Shown here: positions 9,401-15,415 of the stretch, piece after piece | Layout: each line of letters starts with the position of its first letter | How positions within the stretch are numbered: position 1 is the stretch's first letter | Assembly: GCA_944354535.1 (NCBI GenBank) | Contig: CALVPY010000051.1 | Coordinates: 1-64,000 of the forward strand | Direction: 5' to 3' | Length of the DNA stretch: 64,000 nt | Origin: an uncultured Clostridia bacterium | GTDB lineage: Bacteria; Bacillota; Clostridia; Christensenellales; Borkfalkiaceae | Position numbers and translations under genes: made by a program | The notes under the pieces: generated by a model | Seen by the model: only the letters and a program-made list of their open reading frames with translations | Databases searched by the model: none | What the model was told of the DNA's origin: nothing

Positions 9401-9447
9401 AGACGCTGATCGAACGCTATGCGGAATTCTTAAGCGTGATCGAATAA
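6409..9447 (+). CDS. Large secreted protein with InlB-type repeats and C-terminal Hint domain
   Basis: This is 1012 codons from the first ATG in frame; the natural start is probably upstream through the 7-T frameshift. Residues 1-540 are AT-rich, beta-strand-type sequence without a recognised family. Around residues 541-590 and 629-690 are two Listeria-Bacteroides (Flg_new) repeats (EGYTFMGYYTQPNGKGTQYY, TTLYAMW), common in surface adhesins. From Cys 779 there is a Hint (intein-like) domain: GECIAIGSIITLADGTQKAV, LLVWNLMTGSFDSAPI, EHGFWDYNLNEYVYLD. Hint domains in surface and toxin proteins can cleave themselves or release cargo; here it is C-terminal with no cargo after it. The Hint part is GC-richer than the rest, which suggests that the front was exchanged onto a conserved rear module. 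Confidence 0.75.
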   Translation: MHTDYLYHSVVLLFTIKTSIIPGEKYTITIKNEFQAEFAVIPQRMDCYVSMKQFTQEQMQNEDFFEEERVLREAVTNTEKMSNEEKIDIINKYNTYSGAKPGFSTSQYYGTCPVVGVGNQENYVIAVPCTIDGSYNGYFFRQYEKYYLTNFTNLASLYNYDHPNPMNEDYVLQDDNGAFFISTDFEYDASVISSGSTNFNDTLSIYANMFGLSLDYASSLLGNTDNILGSIIKIASNTIGIFDTINSTIETLNKHQEYQEYLSYHVSSNSKKITTKYFPNTSTAQKEEHRCLYKDAFIQIQDIKNRTLYMDRGDTISFQYGINPGVDSNTPKIPYNVWIGHMLSLSVTSIEQENGTSSDLIFGEPIVGYGFFSEDIPELNSNTTFTTSELKANEKNSVYILPGKGYTAKFIPQSTGEYRFTSPNPYARIQIKNSYNGSIIVESMLVNGQAVIDGITLTKDSEYYVYYDMFGQEKQIDSMSDPKAKSAAKRLMKSRQGCFDLNVISLQSEDPTIVALDKTGGDGGPDQINVIINHPLPSEIAAPIKEGYTFMGYYTQPNGKGTQYYNSSMQCMQNWNEENVSVLYAHWQAKIYTVTLDYEGGHSFATGSFSFTGTVFVRYGEYLEVNSLPLRSGYDFRGYKSSNNIPYLSAITLSVGSGQDQYYTILTQNTIPWDIPENTTLYAMWEPLHMDDYRYEIGCNSTRLGASDPYSVTNGETYRFVADPMIDDYKFLYWEDRNGGHIRSNAIDYTVYLKRDGVRNLIVPADYLYAIYEAPSGECIAIGSIITLADGTQKAVEDLTGNETLLVWNLMTGSFDSAPILFIDSDPAAMYSVINLYFSDGTKVKVISEHGFWDYNLNEYVYLDKDAAQYIGHWFNKLSTDENGNSISEKVQLVNVMIKDEYTIAYSPVTYGHLCYYVNSMLSMPGGIEGLFNIFEVDAETMKYDEAQMQADIAQYGLFTYEEFAESFPVSEDVFEAFNGQYLKVAMGKGLIDVDCLQTLIERYAEFLSVIE

Positions 9448-9552
9448 GTTTGTATCAAAAAGAGGTCGTCGGGCAGCGATTCCAAGTTACTGTATACCTA
9501 CGGCATAATACAAATTTTATTGGATTTGAACCGAAATTATATTATACACAAA

Positions 9553-9583
9553 GAGGCCTGTCGGGTATTACCGGACAGGCCTC
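9553..9583 (+). terminator. Strong hairpin after the Hint protein gene
   Basis: GAGGCCTGTC (9553-9562) pairs with GACAGGCCTC (9574-9583), with two more pairs inside and a short TATTA-type loop. The following bases are only modestly T-rich, so it may be an imperfect intrinsic terminator. Confidence 0.5.
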
Positions 9584-9608
9584 CTGTTTCAAAGAATAAG
9601 GTGAAACA

Positions 9609-9758
9609 ATGAGATTTTATATCATATCATCTGTACGGACATTTATACGGACAACTCACAAATCAGAACCGGATATCGTCCGATTCCTTTCCGCTATCGG
9701 CAATATTGGCGCAAAAGTCCAGCTTCTCTCTTGTGTTTTTGCCGATAACATGCTATAA
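9609..9758 (+). CDS. Possible 49-residue ORF upstream of fic
   Basis: ATG 9609 follows AAGGTGAAACA and the frame runs to TAA 9756. It ends inside the -10 box of the fic promoter. The left TACGGACA pair lies within it and encodes VRTFIRT. I recognise no family, and it may be chance. The 9448-9776 gap otherwise holds the hairpin, this frame and the fic promoter. Confidence 0.2.
   Translation: MRFYIISSVRTFIRTTHKSEPDIVRFLSAIGNIGAKVQLLSCVFADNML
9634..9653. repeat. Paired TACGGACA sites, left of fic
   Basis: TACGGACA occurs at 9634 and 9646, a 12-base period. The same pair with the same period lies to the right of fic at 10694-10713. Confidence 0.6.
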
Positions 9759-9759
9759 T
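9731..9759 (+). promoter_or_regulatory. Sigma-A promoter of fic
   Basis: TTGTGT (9731-9736), 17-base spacer, and an extended -10 TGC-TATAAT (TATAAT at 9754-9759). The ATG is 18 bases further on, after GGAGGG. Confidence 0.65.
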
Positions 9760-9776
9760 ACGATCGGAGGGCGATA

Positions 9777-10673
9777 ATGAAATACTTGTCTGTATCTGAA
9801 ATTGCGAAACGCTGGGGGCTTTCCGAACGCAGCGTGCGTAATTATTGCGCTTTAGGCAAGATCGATGGGGCATTCTTAACCGGGAAGACGTGGAATATTC
9901 CCGAGGATGCGCAAAAGCCGGATCGCGCCAATAAAAACAAGACGATGCCGACAACGCTGCTTGAAGTGCTAAAAGCGGAGAGATCAGCACATCTTTCAGG
10001 CGGAATATACCATTTTGTGCAAATCGAACTCACTTACAATTCCAACCACATGGAAGGAAGCCGACTTTCTCACGATCAAACCCGCTATATATTCGAGACA
10101 AATACCATCGGGTTTGAGGGCGGAGTAGTGAAGGCAGATGACATAGTGGAAACAGCTAATCACTTCTGTTGTGTCGATATGATCATAGACGCTGCCTCGC
10201 GTCCTATTTCTGAATCATTCATCAAGGAGTTGCACCGCACCTTAAAAAACGGAACAACAGACTCACGCAAAATCTGGTTTGAAGTAGGGAACTATAAGAA
10301 GTACCCCAATACTGTTGGTGGAATGGATACCGCTCAGCCGGATGAAGTTGCTGTAAAAATGCACCACTTACTCAAAGAGTATAATTCAATACAAGAAAAA
10401 ACGTTGGATGACCTTTTAGACTTTCACTATCGGTTTGAAAGCATCCACCCTTTCCAGGACGGAAATGGACGTATAGGGCGTCTGCTGCTTTTTAAGGAAT
10501 GTTTGAAACAGAATATCGTGCCTTTTATCATTGATGAAGAACTTAAACTGTTTTATTACAGAGGTCTTCACGAATGGAGTCGGAAACGGGGATATCTTCG
10601 GGATACTTGTCTTGCCGCACAAGATAAATTTAGGAAGCAGCTCGATTATTTCAAGATACGATACGAAACATAA
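9777..10673 (+). CDS. Fic family protein, class II, with N-terminal helix-turn-helix
   Basis: This encodes 298 residues. Residues 1-35 form a MerR/excisionase-like helix-turn-helix (YLSVSEIAKRWGLSERSVRNY). The Fic motif HPFQDGNGRIGR lies near residues 224-235 with all catalytic residues, so AMP (or another nucleotide monophosphate) transfer from ATP to a hydroxyl of a target protein is expected. The inhibitory motif SNHMEG (S-x-x-x-E-G) near residue 89 places it in class II, where the auto-inhibitory helix is N-terminal in the same chain. The target is unknown. It has its own promoter, a good ribosome site (GGAGGG) and its own terminator, so it is a single-gene unit. It is flanked by paired TACGGACA repeats. 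Confidence 0.88.
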   Translation: MKYLSVSEIAKRWGLSERSVRNYCALGKIDGAFLTGKTWNIPEDAQKPDRANKNKTMPTTLLEVLKAERSAHLSGGIYHFVQIELTYNSNHMEGSRLSHDQTRYIFETNTIGFEGGVVKADDIVETANHFCCVDMIIDAASRPISESFIKELHRTLKNGTTDSRKIWFEVGNYKKYPNTVGGMDTAQPDEVAVKMHHLLKEYNSIQEKTLDDLLDFHYRFESIHPFQDGNGRIGRLLLFKECLKQNIVPFIIDEELKLFYYRGLHEWSRKRGYLRDTCLAAQDKFRKQLDYFKIRYET

Positions 10674-10693
10674 AGCAAACTGTATGATTTCCG

Positions 10694-10713
10694 TACGGAC
10701 AACTGTACGGACA
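10694..10713. repeat. Paired TACGGACA sites, right of fic
   Basis: TACGGACA at 10694 and 10706 repeats the 12-base arrangement seen left of fic. The pair is directly before the fic terminator. Confidence 0.6.
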
Positions 10714-10716
10714 ATC

Positions 10717-10745
10717 AAAGCCATCGCCAAGCGATGGCTTTTTTT
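10717..10745 (+). terminator. Intrinsic terminator of fic
   Basis: AAAGCCATCGC and GCGATGGCTTT form an 11-bp perfect stem with a three-base loop, followed by a T-run into 10745. Confidence 0.9.
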
Positions 10746-10771
10746 GATTTTGCTAATATTTGAGCGATCTA

Positions 10772-10809
10772 TTGACAAGATTGGCATAAAGTGCTAAAAT
10801 AATAGCACT
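10772..10809 (+). promoter_or_regulatory. Promoter with overlapping inverted-repeat operator for the HTH gene
   Basis: TTGACA (10772-10777), 17-base spacer, and TGC-TAAAAT (-10 at 10795-10800). A perfect inverted repeat AGTGCTA-N6-TAGCACT (10790-10809) covers the -10 box and ends at the start codon. The predicted RNA start is within a few bases of ATG 10810, so the message would be nearly leaderless. The operator placement suggests autorepression. Confidence 0.7.
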
Positions 10810-11100
10810 ATGGATACAAAATACGATTTACAGGAATTTATCGATGCACCTACAATGCAGAGCATCCTTATCGGGCTTGTCGAACGGGTCAAAATGAGAC
10901 GAAAAGAACAATCTCTGACACAAAAGCAACTTGCTGTGCGTTCCGGTGTGAGTTATGCGTCATTACGCAGATTTGAAACGATGGGGGAGATCTCACTTGC
11001 CTCATTGCTTCGGCTTGCACAGGAGCTTGGCTGTCTTGAAGATTTCAACTCGCTCTTCAAACGGAAAATAGTGGCAAACCTAAAGGAGTTCGAGGGATGA
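10810..11100 (+). CDS. XRE-family HTH regulator, HipB-like orphan antitoxin
   Basis: This encodes 96 residues. The helix-turn-helix lies near residues 35-65 (SLTQKQLAVRSGVSYASLRRFE), followed by a C-terminal helix that probably dimerises. The layout and the overlap with a hipA-like start (ATGA at 11097) point to a HipB-type antitoxin that represses its own promoter and neutralises a HipA Ser/Thr kinase. Here the kinase gene is truncated to a stump, leaving the regulator as an orphan. There is no ribosome site before the ATG, consistent with a leaderless start. The HTH family is certain; the HipB identity is likely but rests mainly on the downstream remnant. Confidence 0.7.
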   Translation: MDTKYDLQEFIDAPTMQSILIGLVERVKMRRKEQSLTQKQLAVRSGVSYASLRRFETMGEISLASLLRLAQELGCLEDFNSLFKRKIVANLKEFEG

Positions 11101-11216
11101 TTTCAGAGGTTAAAAAGCTGACTGTTACTTATAACGATCGCACAGTCGGAAAACATTATATGGTGCGGATGAAAAATTTTGCGGTAGGATTATTGGCTGT
11201 GATCATAATGATATGA
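11097..11216 (+). pseudogene. Truncated hipA-like kinase, N-terminal stump
   Basis: The frame overlaps the HTH gene by four bases (ATGA) and encodes MISEVKKLTVTYNDRTVG, which resembles HipA N-termini. Coherent sequence then stops and TGA follows at 11214. The kinase core is absent, so no toxin is made. The break falls 12 bases before the BRO gene promoter, suggesting that insertion of that gene removed hipA. Confidence 0.5.
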
Positions 11217-11227
11217 TACGGTATTTC

Positions 11228-11256
11228 TTGAAAGCAATGTGGGTTTATGGTATAAT
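11228..11256 (+). promoter_or_regulatory. Sigma-A promoter of the BRO-domain gene
   Basis: TTGAAA (11228-11233), 17-base spacer, TATAAT (11251-11256). Transcription would start near 11263, upstream of the paired operator. Confidence 0.75.
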
Positions 11257-11281
11257 AAGTATATAAAATCAAAGGCGGTTG

Positions 11282-11317
11282 CCGAGGATTTCTCGGAAAC
11301 TGCCGAGGAATCCTCGG
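11282..11317. promoter_or_regulatory. Tandem palindromic operator before the BRO-domain gene
   Basis: Two near-palindromes, CCGAGGATTTCTCGG (11282-11296) and CCGAGGAATCCTCGG (11303-11317), are 21 bases apart centre to centre, two DNA turns. They lie between promoter and start codon, and the second overlaps the ribosome site. They could bind a repressor pair or fold in the RNA. Confidence 0.6.
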
Positions 11318-11327
11318 GAGTTCGTGT

Positions 11328-12176
11328 ATGTCGGAGAATAAGATCAAGGTATTTGAGAGCAAGCAGATCAGGACATTGTGGAATGCGGAAGAAGAGGAGT
11401 GGTATTTTTCCGTTATTGATATAGTCGCGGTTTTGACGGATAGCAAAGACCCGAATGCCTATTGGCGTAAATTGAAGCAACGGTTACGGGACGAAGGAAA
11501 TGAAACCGTGACAAACTGTCACGGTTTGAAAATGCGCTCGGCGGACGGAAAAATGCGTCTGACCGATTGCCTCGATACGAAAGGAGTGCTGCGCCTTGTG
11601 CAGTCCATTCCGTCGCCCAAAGCGGAACCTTTCAAAATGTGGCTGGCGCAGGTGGGCAGCGAGCGATTAGATGAAATAGCCGATCCCGAAAAAGCGATCC
11701 TGCGGGGAGCGGAGTTTTACCGTGTAAAGGGGTATACGGAAGGTTGGATCAACCAGCGCTTGCAGACTATTGAAATGCGTAAGGAACTTACGGACGAGTG
11801 GAAGGCGCGCGGGATAGAACGGGAAAAAGACTATGCTATACTGACGAATGAAATGACAAAAGCATGGAGCGGTCTTACGGTACAGGAATATAAGCAGGTC
11901 AAAGGTTTGAAAAAAGAGAATCTGCGGGATAATATGACCAATATAGAGCTTGTCCTGAATATGCTTGCGGAAGTAACGACGACGGCGATCTCGAAACAGG
12001 AAAAGCCTGAAACGTTTAACGAGAACAAACGAGTGGCGAAAGAGGGCGGTCAAGTGGCGAGAAATGCGAGAACGGATATAGAAAAAAGACTTGGCAAGTC
12101 CGTCATATCGCCGCTGAACGCGAGCGATAAGCCGGCATTGGAGATAAAAACCAAGGAAGAAGCAGACGGCGAATAA
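11328..12176 (+). CDS. BRO-family (Bro-N) protein, phage antirepressor type
   Basis: This encodes 282 residues. The N-terminal Bro-N domain is clear in residues 1-110 (KQIRTLWNAEEEEWYFSVID, DSKDPNAYWRKLKQRL, LDTKGVLRLVQSIPSPKAEP). The middle part (REKDYAILTNEMTKAWSGLT, EYKQVKGLKKENLRDNMTNI) and the lysine-rich end match a group of stand-alone BRO proteins found in gut Firmicutes. Bro-N proteins bind DNA and often act as phage antirepressors (family knowledge). No phage genes surround it, so it is a stray or domesticated element. GGGAG precedes the ATG but lies inside the operator, which suggests control of translation as well as transcription. Confidence 0.8.
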   Translation: MSENKIKVFESKQIRTLWNAEEEEWYFSVIDIVAVLTDSKDPNAYWRKLKQRLRDEGNETVTNCHGLKMRSADGKMRLTDCLDTKGVLRLVQSIPSPKAEPFKMWLAQVGSERLDEIADPEKAILRGAEFYRVKGYTEGWINQRLQTIEMRKELTDEWKARGIEREKDYAILTNEMTKAWSGLTVQEYKQVKGLKKENLRDNMTNIELVLNMLAEVTTTAISKQEKPETFNENKRVAKEGGQVARNARTDIEKRLGKSVISPLNASDKPALEIKTKEEADGE

Positions 12177-12275
12177 ATCCGGGATCCCGAATGTGCAAAT
12201 ACGTTTATAAATTTGATTTTCATCGATTTTATGCCTGGTTGGAGGAATCGTGAAATAGCTTCTAAAACTGCAAGC

Positions 12276-12314
12276 AAAAAGCCGTGAAAAACGAAATGTT
12301 TTTCACGGCTTTTT
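12276..12314. terminator. Bidirectional terminator between the BRO gene and ABC-F gene
   Basis: AAAAAGCCGTGAAAAAC and GTTTTTCACGGCTTTTT form a 17-bp perfect stem with a five-base loop. A-run and T-run flanks make it work for both converging genes. Confidence 0.92.
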
Positions 12315-12384
12315 GTCTCGCGGCCGATACCCGTCGGCGCAGCGTGCGGCGTTAATGTAGATACAGGCGCCGACCATTCACGCA

Positions 12385-14250
12385 TTAAATCAAAGTTTCA
12401 TATTCCGCATATAGTGCATCGACCTCTATGCGAAGTTTTTCCAGCCTGTCGGTAACCTCTTTGACTGCCGTATAATCGGCGGCGCAGGCAGCCAGCTCCT
12501 CATTGAGCGCAGCTTCCTCCGCCTCCAGCGCTTCCAAACGCTCCTCGATCTCCTTGGTGCGCTGTTTGCGCTTCGCGTCGCGCGCCCTGTCTTCTTTGGA
12601 GCGGTATCCCTGCACGGGCGCTTTCTCCTTCTCCGCTTTTTCTTTAAGGGGGGCAGGCTTTTTCTCCGCGCTTCGCCCGTCCAGAAATTCCCGATAGCTC
12701 CCCGAAAAGAGAGTGAGCGCGTTATCCTCGATGAGCGCGATCTTGTTTGCGATCGCCTCGATGAAGCGGCGGTCGTGAGAGACAAAGAGGATGGTCCCGT
12801 CAAAGCGTTTCAAAGCTTCCTCGAGCGCTTCCCTCGCGGGCAGATCGAGGTGGTTGGTCGGTTCATCCAGAAAGAGGACGTTGCCGCGGCGGCTCTCAAG
12901 AAGGGCGAGTTCCAGCTTTGCCCGAAGTCCGCCCGAAAGTTCTTTGACCTTTTTATTAACATCCTCCGCCTCGATGCCCGCCTGTGCGAGCAGCTTGCGC
13001 GCGTCCGTCTGCGTCATGAGGCTGTTCTTGCCCCAGAAGGCGTCGAGCACGCGGTCCTCGGGGTCAAGATCGGCGTTCTCCTGATCGTAATATCCGATGC
13101 GCACGAACTTGGCGTGCTGCACGCCGTCGCCCTCCCGCAGAAGATACTTCAAAAGCGTCGTTTTTCCCGTGCCGTTTTCGCCCGTGAGCGCGCATTTTTC
13201 CCCGCGCAGAAGGGTGAAATCGGCGTCTTTGATGAGGAGCTTCCCGTCGATACGCAGATCGAAATGATGCGCCTCCACAACGCGTTCATAGGGCTGTGTG
13301 TCGTATTCGAAGACAAAGCGCGGCGGCTTGGGGGGAGGCACGGGCTTTTCCAGCTTTTCCATGCGTTCCAATTGATTGACGCGCGAAAGCGCGCTCTTTG
13401 CCGTGGTGGCGCGCACGAGATTGCGGTCGATATAGTCCTGAAGCTTGGCGATCTCCTCCTGCTGTTTTTCATATTCGCGCCACTGCTGTTTCAGAAGCTC
13501 TTCCTTCAGCACTTTATACTTGCTGTAATTACCCTTGAAGGAGAGCACCTTTCCGCGCTCGAGTTCCAGCGTGCGCGCAGTGAGGCGATCGAGAAAGTAA
13601 CGGTCGTGGGAGACGATGAGCATCGCCCCGCGGTAGGAAGTGAGATAATCTTCGAGCCAGAAGAGCGTCTTGATGTCGAGGTGATTGGTCGGCTCGTCGA
13701 GGATGAGGAGCTCGGGCTCCTCCAAAAGCAGACGGCAAAGTTTCAAGCGCGTCTTTTCCCCGCCCGACATCGTGGAGACGACCTGATCGTACATCTCCTC
13801 AAATCCCATGCCGTTGAGGACGGTGCGGATGCGCACCTCGACGTGATAGCTGTCGCGCGCGTCGATGCGGCGCTGCAGACTCTCAAGCTCGGAAGCAAGC
13901 GAAATGCGTTCCTTCTCGTCGGCGCGGGAAAAAGCCGCCTGCGCCTGTTCGAGGCGGGAAATGAGACGGCGATCCTCCTCAAACACTTCGCTCATCGCAG
14001 AAAAGACGGTACCTTCCGATTCCAGCCCGCCGTTCTGGGGAAGATAGCCGATCTTAAGGTTGTTCTTGCGGAAGATATTGCCCTCATCCGGCGTGAGCTC
14101 GTTAAGAAGCAGCCTTAATAGGGTGGTCTTGCCTTCGCCGTTGCCGCCGATAAAGCCAACGCTCTCGTTTTCATGCAGCGCAAAAGAGACATCCTGCAAA
14201 ATAGGGACGTCGCGATAGGCAAAGGAGACATTTTCAAAAGAGATAAGCAT
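12385..14250 (-). CDS. ABC-F family ATPase
   Basis: This encodes 621 residues with two ABC cassettes and no membrane domain. Walker A motifs are GGNGEGKTT (about residue 35) and GENGTGKTT (about 357). Signatures are MSGGEKTRLKL and LSGGLRAKLEL, and the Walker B motifs are LLILDEPTNHLD and VLFLDEPTNHLD. The linker between cassettes is the helical, basic P-site tRNA-interaction type. The C-terminal 80 residues are a charged coiled coil after a basic patch (KEDRARDAKRKQRTKEIEER), as in Uup-like members. ABC-F proteins bind the ribosomal E site and act in translation quality control or antibiotic protection; which one applies here cannot be told from sequence. GGAGAAAAGT precedes the start. Confidence 0.92.
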   Translation of the reverse strand: MLISFENVSFAYRDVPILQDVSFALHENESVGFIGGNGEGKTTLLRLLLNELTPDEGNIFRKNNLKIGYLPQNGGLESEGTVFSAMSEVFEEDRRLISRLEQAQAAFSRADEKERISLASELESLQRRIDARDSYHVEVRIRTVLNGMGFEEMYDQVVSTMSGGEKTRLKLCRLLLEEPELLILDEPTNHLDIKTLFWLEDYLTSYRGAMLIVSHDRYFLDRLTARTLELERGKVLSFKGNYSKYKVLKEELLKQQWREYEKQQEEIAKLQDYIDRNLVRATTAKSALSRVNQLERMEKLEKPVPPPKPPRFVFEYDTQPYERVVEAHHFDLRIDGKLLIKDADFTLLRGEKCALTGENGTGKTTLLKYLLREGDGVQHAKFVRIGYYDQENADLDPEDRVLDAFWGKNSLMTQTDARKLLAQAGIEAEDVNKKVKELSGGLRAKLELALLESRRGNVLFLDEPTNHLDLPAREALEEALKRFDGTILFVSHDRRFIEAIANKIALIEDNALTLFSGSYREFLDGRSAEKKPAPLKEKAEKEKAPVQGYRSKEDRARDAKRKQRTKEIEERLEALEAEEAALNEELAACAADYTAVKEVTDRLEKLRIEVDALYAEYETLI

Positions 14251-14280
14251 ACTTTTCTCCGTGTGAGAGATGCTGGTAAG

Positions 14281-14412
14281 ATGAAAGAAACGAAGTTATT
14301 TGCCGCCGTGCGGGAAGCGGAAGAGCAGCTCAAAGGCGCCTCGCCGAAAGAGTGCGCCAAGTTGGTCAGGCGCATTTTTGCCCTCAAAGCGCGGCTGCTT
14401 CGCAGCGGATGA
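14281..14412 (+). CDS. Possible small helical protein between divergent genes
   Basis: This encodes 43 residues (MKETKLFAAVREAEEQLKG, then SPKECAKLVRRIFALKARLL), predicted to be one or two charged helices with codon use like its neighbours. It fills the 183-base gap between two minus-strand genes. The ribosome site is weak (TGGTAAG) and no promoter is visible. I recognise no family and it may be chance. Confidence 0.3.
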   Translation: MKETKLFAAVREAEEQLKGASPKECAKLVRRIFALKARLLRSG

Positions 14413-14433
14413 ACAGCGCCAACCCCGCCGCCG

Positions 14434-15288
14434 TCAGTAATCCCATGAAGGGATGAACGCCTTCTTTGCGCTCTCTTTTTCCTGTGTGAAAACGGTCTCA
14501 AAGCCGAGCGCTTCCGCATAGTCGAGCACGCGTCGGTATTCGCGCGCGGTGATGGGGCGGGCAAGTTCGGGGAAGCCCTCGATCTCGCCCATCGGCGTAT
14601 ATTGCCGCATGAGGGAGAGAGGCACATCCCCGGGAAGCACGCCCTTCAGAAAGTCCAGCACCTTCAAAGAGTCTGAGGTGCACATGGGGAGCACCAGATG
14701 GCGGACGATACAGCCCGAAAGCATCTTGCCCGTTTTATCATAGGAGAAGGGCTTTTTTGCCATAAAGGCGACCGCCTCGCTTGCCCGCTCGAAATAGTCC
14801 TTTCTCCCCGTATAGCGCTCGGAAAGGGCGGGGGAGCAGAATTTGAGATCGGGCAGATACACGTCGATCAAAGGGTCAATGCGCTCGAGCGCCGGAACGA
14901 GGGCATAGCCGCTCGAATTGTAGACGACGGGCACAGAAGGCCGGTAAAGGGCGAGCGCTTCCGCTATGAGATCGGAGACGTGGTCGGGCGTCACGAGATT
15001 GATATTGTCGGCGCCCATCTCTTCCAGCTCGCGGAAGATCTTTATCAGCTCTTTGGGGGTCACGCTCTTGCCGCGCTTGGCGCGCGAGACTTCGTAATTC
15101 TGGCAAAAGACGCAGCGCAGGGAACAGCCGCCGAAAAAGACCGTCCCGCTCCCGTTTTTGTGGGAGATGGGCGGTTCTTCGAAGGGATGAAGATAGTACT
15201 TCGCCACGGTGAGCCCCTTCACACCGCAGCGGCCGAACGTCTTTTCTCTGTCCGCCCCGCATTGAACGGGGCAAAGCCTGCATTCCAT
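14434..15288 (-). CDS. Radical SAM protein, PflA-like (putative pyruvate formate-lyase activating enzyme homologue)
   Basis: This encodes 284 residues. The radical SAM cluster motif CSLRCVFC lies near residues 55-62, preceded by a cysteine-rich N-terminus (ECRLCPVQCG). The downstream part contains NLVTPDHVSDLIAEAL and DVYLPDLKF, which fit the PflA-related stand-alone family. The 4Fe-4S cluster would cleave S-adenosylmethionine to make a 5'-deoxyadenosyl radical; the substrate of this subgroup is not established. It sits divergent from metK, which makes S-adenosylmethionine, a sensible but possibly fortuitous pairing. The -10 box ends only six bases before the ATG and there is no ribosome site, so the transcript is predicted to be leaderless. 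Confidence 0.85.
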   Translation of the reverse strand: MECRLCPVQCGADREKTFGRCGVKGLTVAKYYLHPFEEPPISHKNGSGTVFFGGCSLRCVFCQNYEVSRAKRGKSVTPKELIKIFRELEEMGADNINLVTPDHVSDLIAEALALYRPSVPVVYNSSGYALVPALERIDPLIDVYLPDLKFCSPALSERYTGRKDYFERASEAVAFMAKKPFSYDKTGKMLSGCIVRHLVLPMCTSDSLKVLDFLKGVLPGDVPLSLMRQYTPMGEIEGFPELARPITAREYRRVLDYAEALGFETVFTQEKESAKKAFIPSWDY

Positions 15289-15294
15289 AGGGCG

Positions 15295-15323
15295 ATTATA
15301 GCATCTTGCTCATGAAAAATCAA
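15295..15323 (-). promoter_or_regulatory. Sigma-A promoter of the radical SAM gene
   Basis: On the minus strand: TTGATT (15323-15318), 17-base spacer, TATAAT (15300-15295). The expected RNA start coincides with the start codon at 15288. Confidence 0.65.
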
Positions 15324-15351
15324 CTTCCTTTGCAAATGCAAACACATTTAG

Positions 15352-15380
15352 TTGACTTTTCCCGCTTCCGCGATTATAAT
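15352..15380 (+). promoter_or_regulatory. Sigma-A promoter of metK
   Basis: TTGACT (15352-15357), 17-base spacer, TATAAT (15375-15380). The leader is only about 29 bases, too short for an SAM riboswitch. Confidence 0.85.
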
Positions 15381-15415
15381 CGGTGAGTAAAACGAACGGA
15401 AGGAATTACGAAAGC

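Noticed and set aside
15381..15415. SAM riboswitch before metK
   Set aside because: The predicted leader is about 29 bases, far too short.
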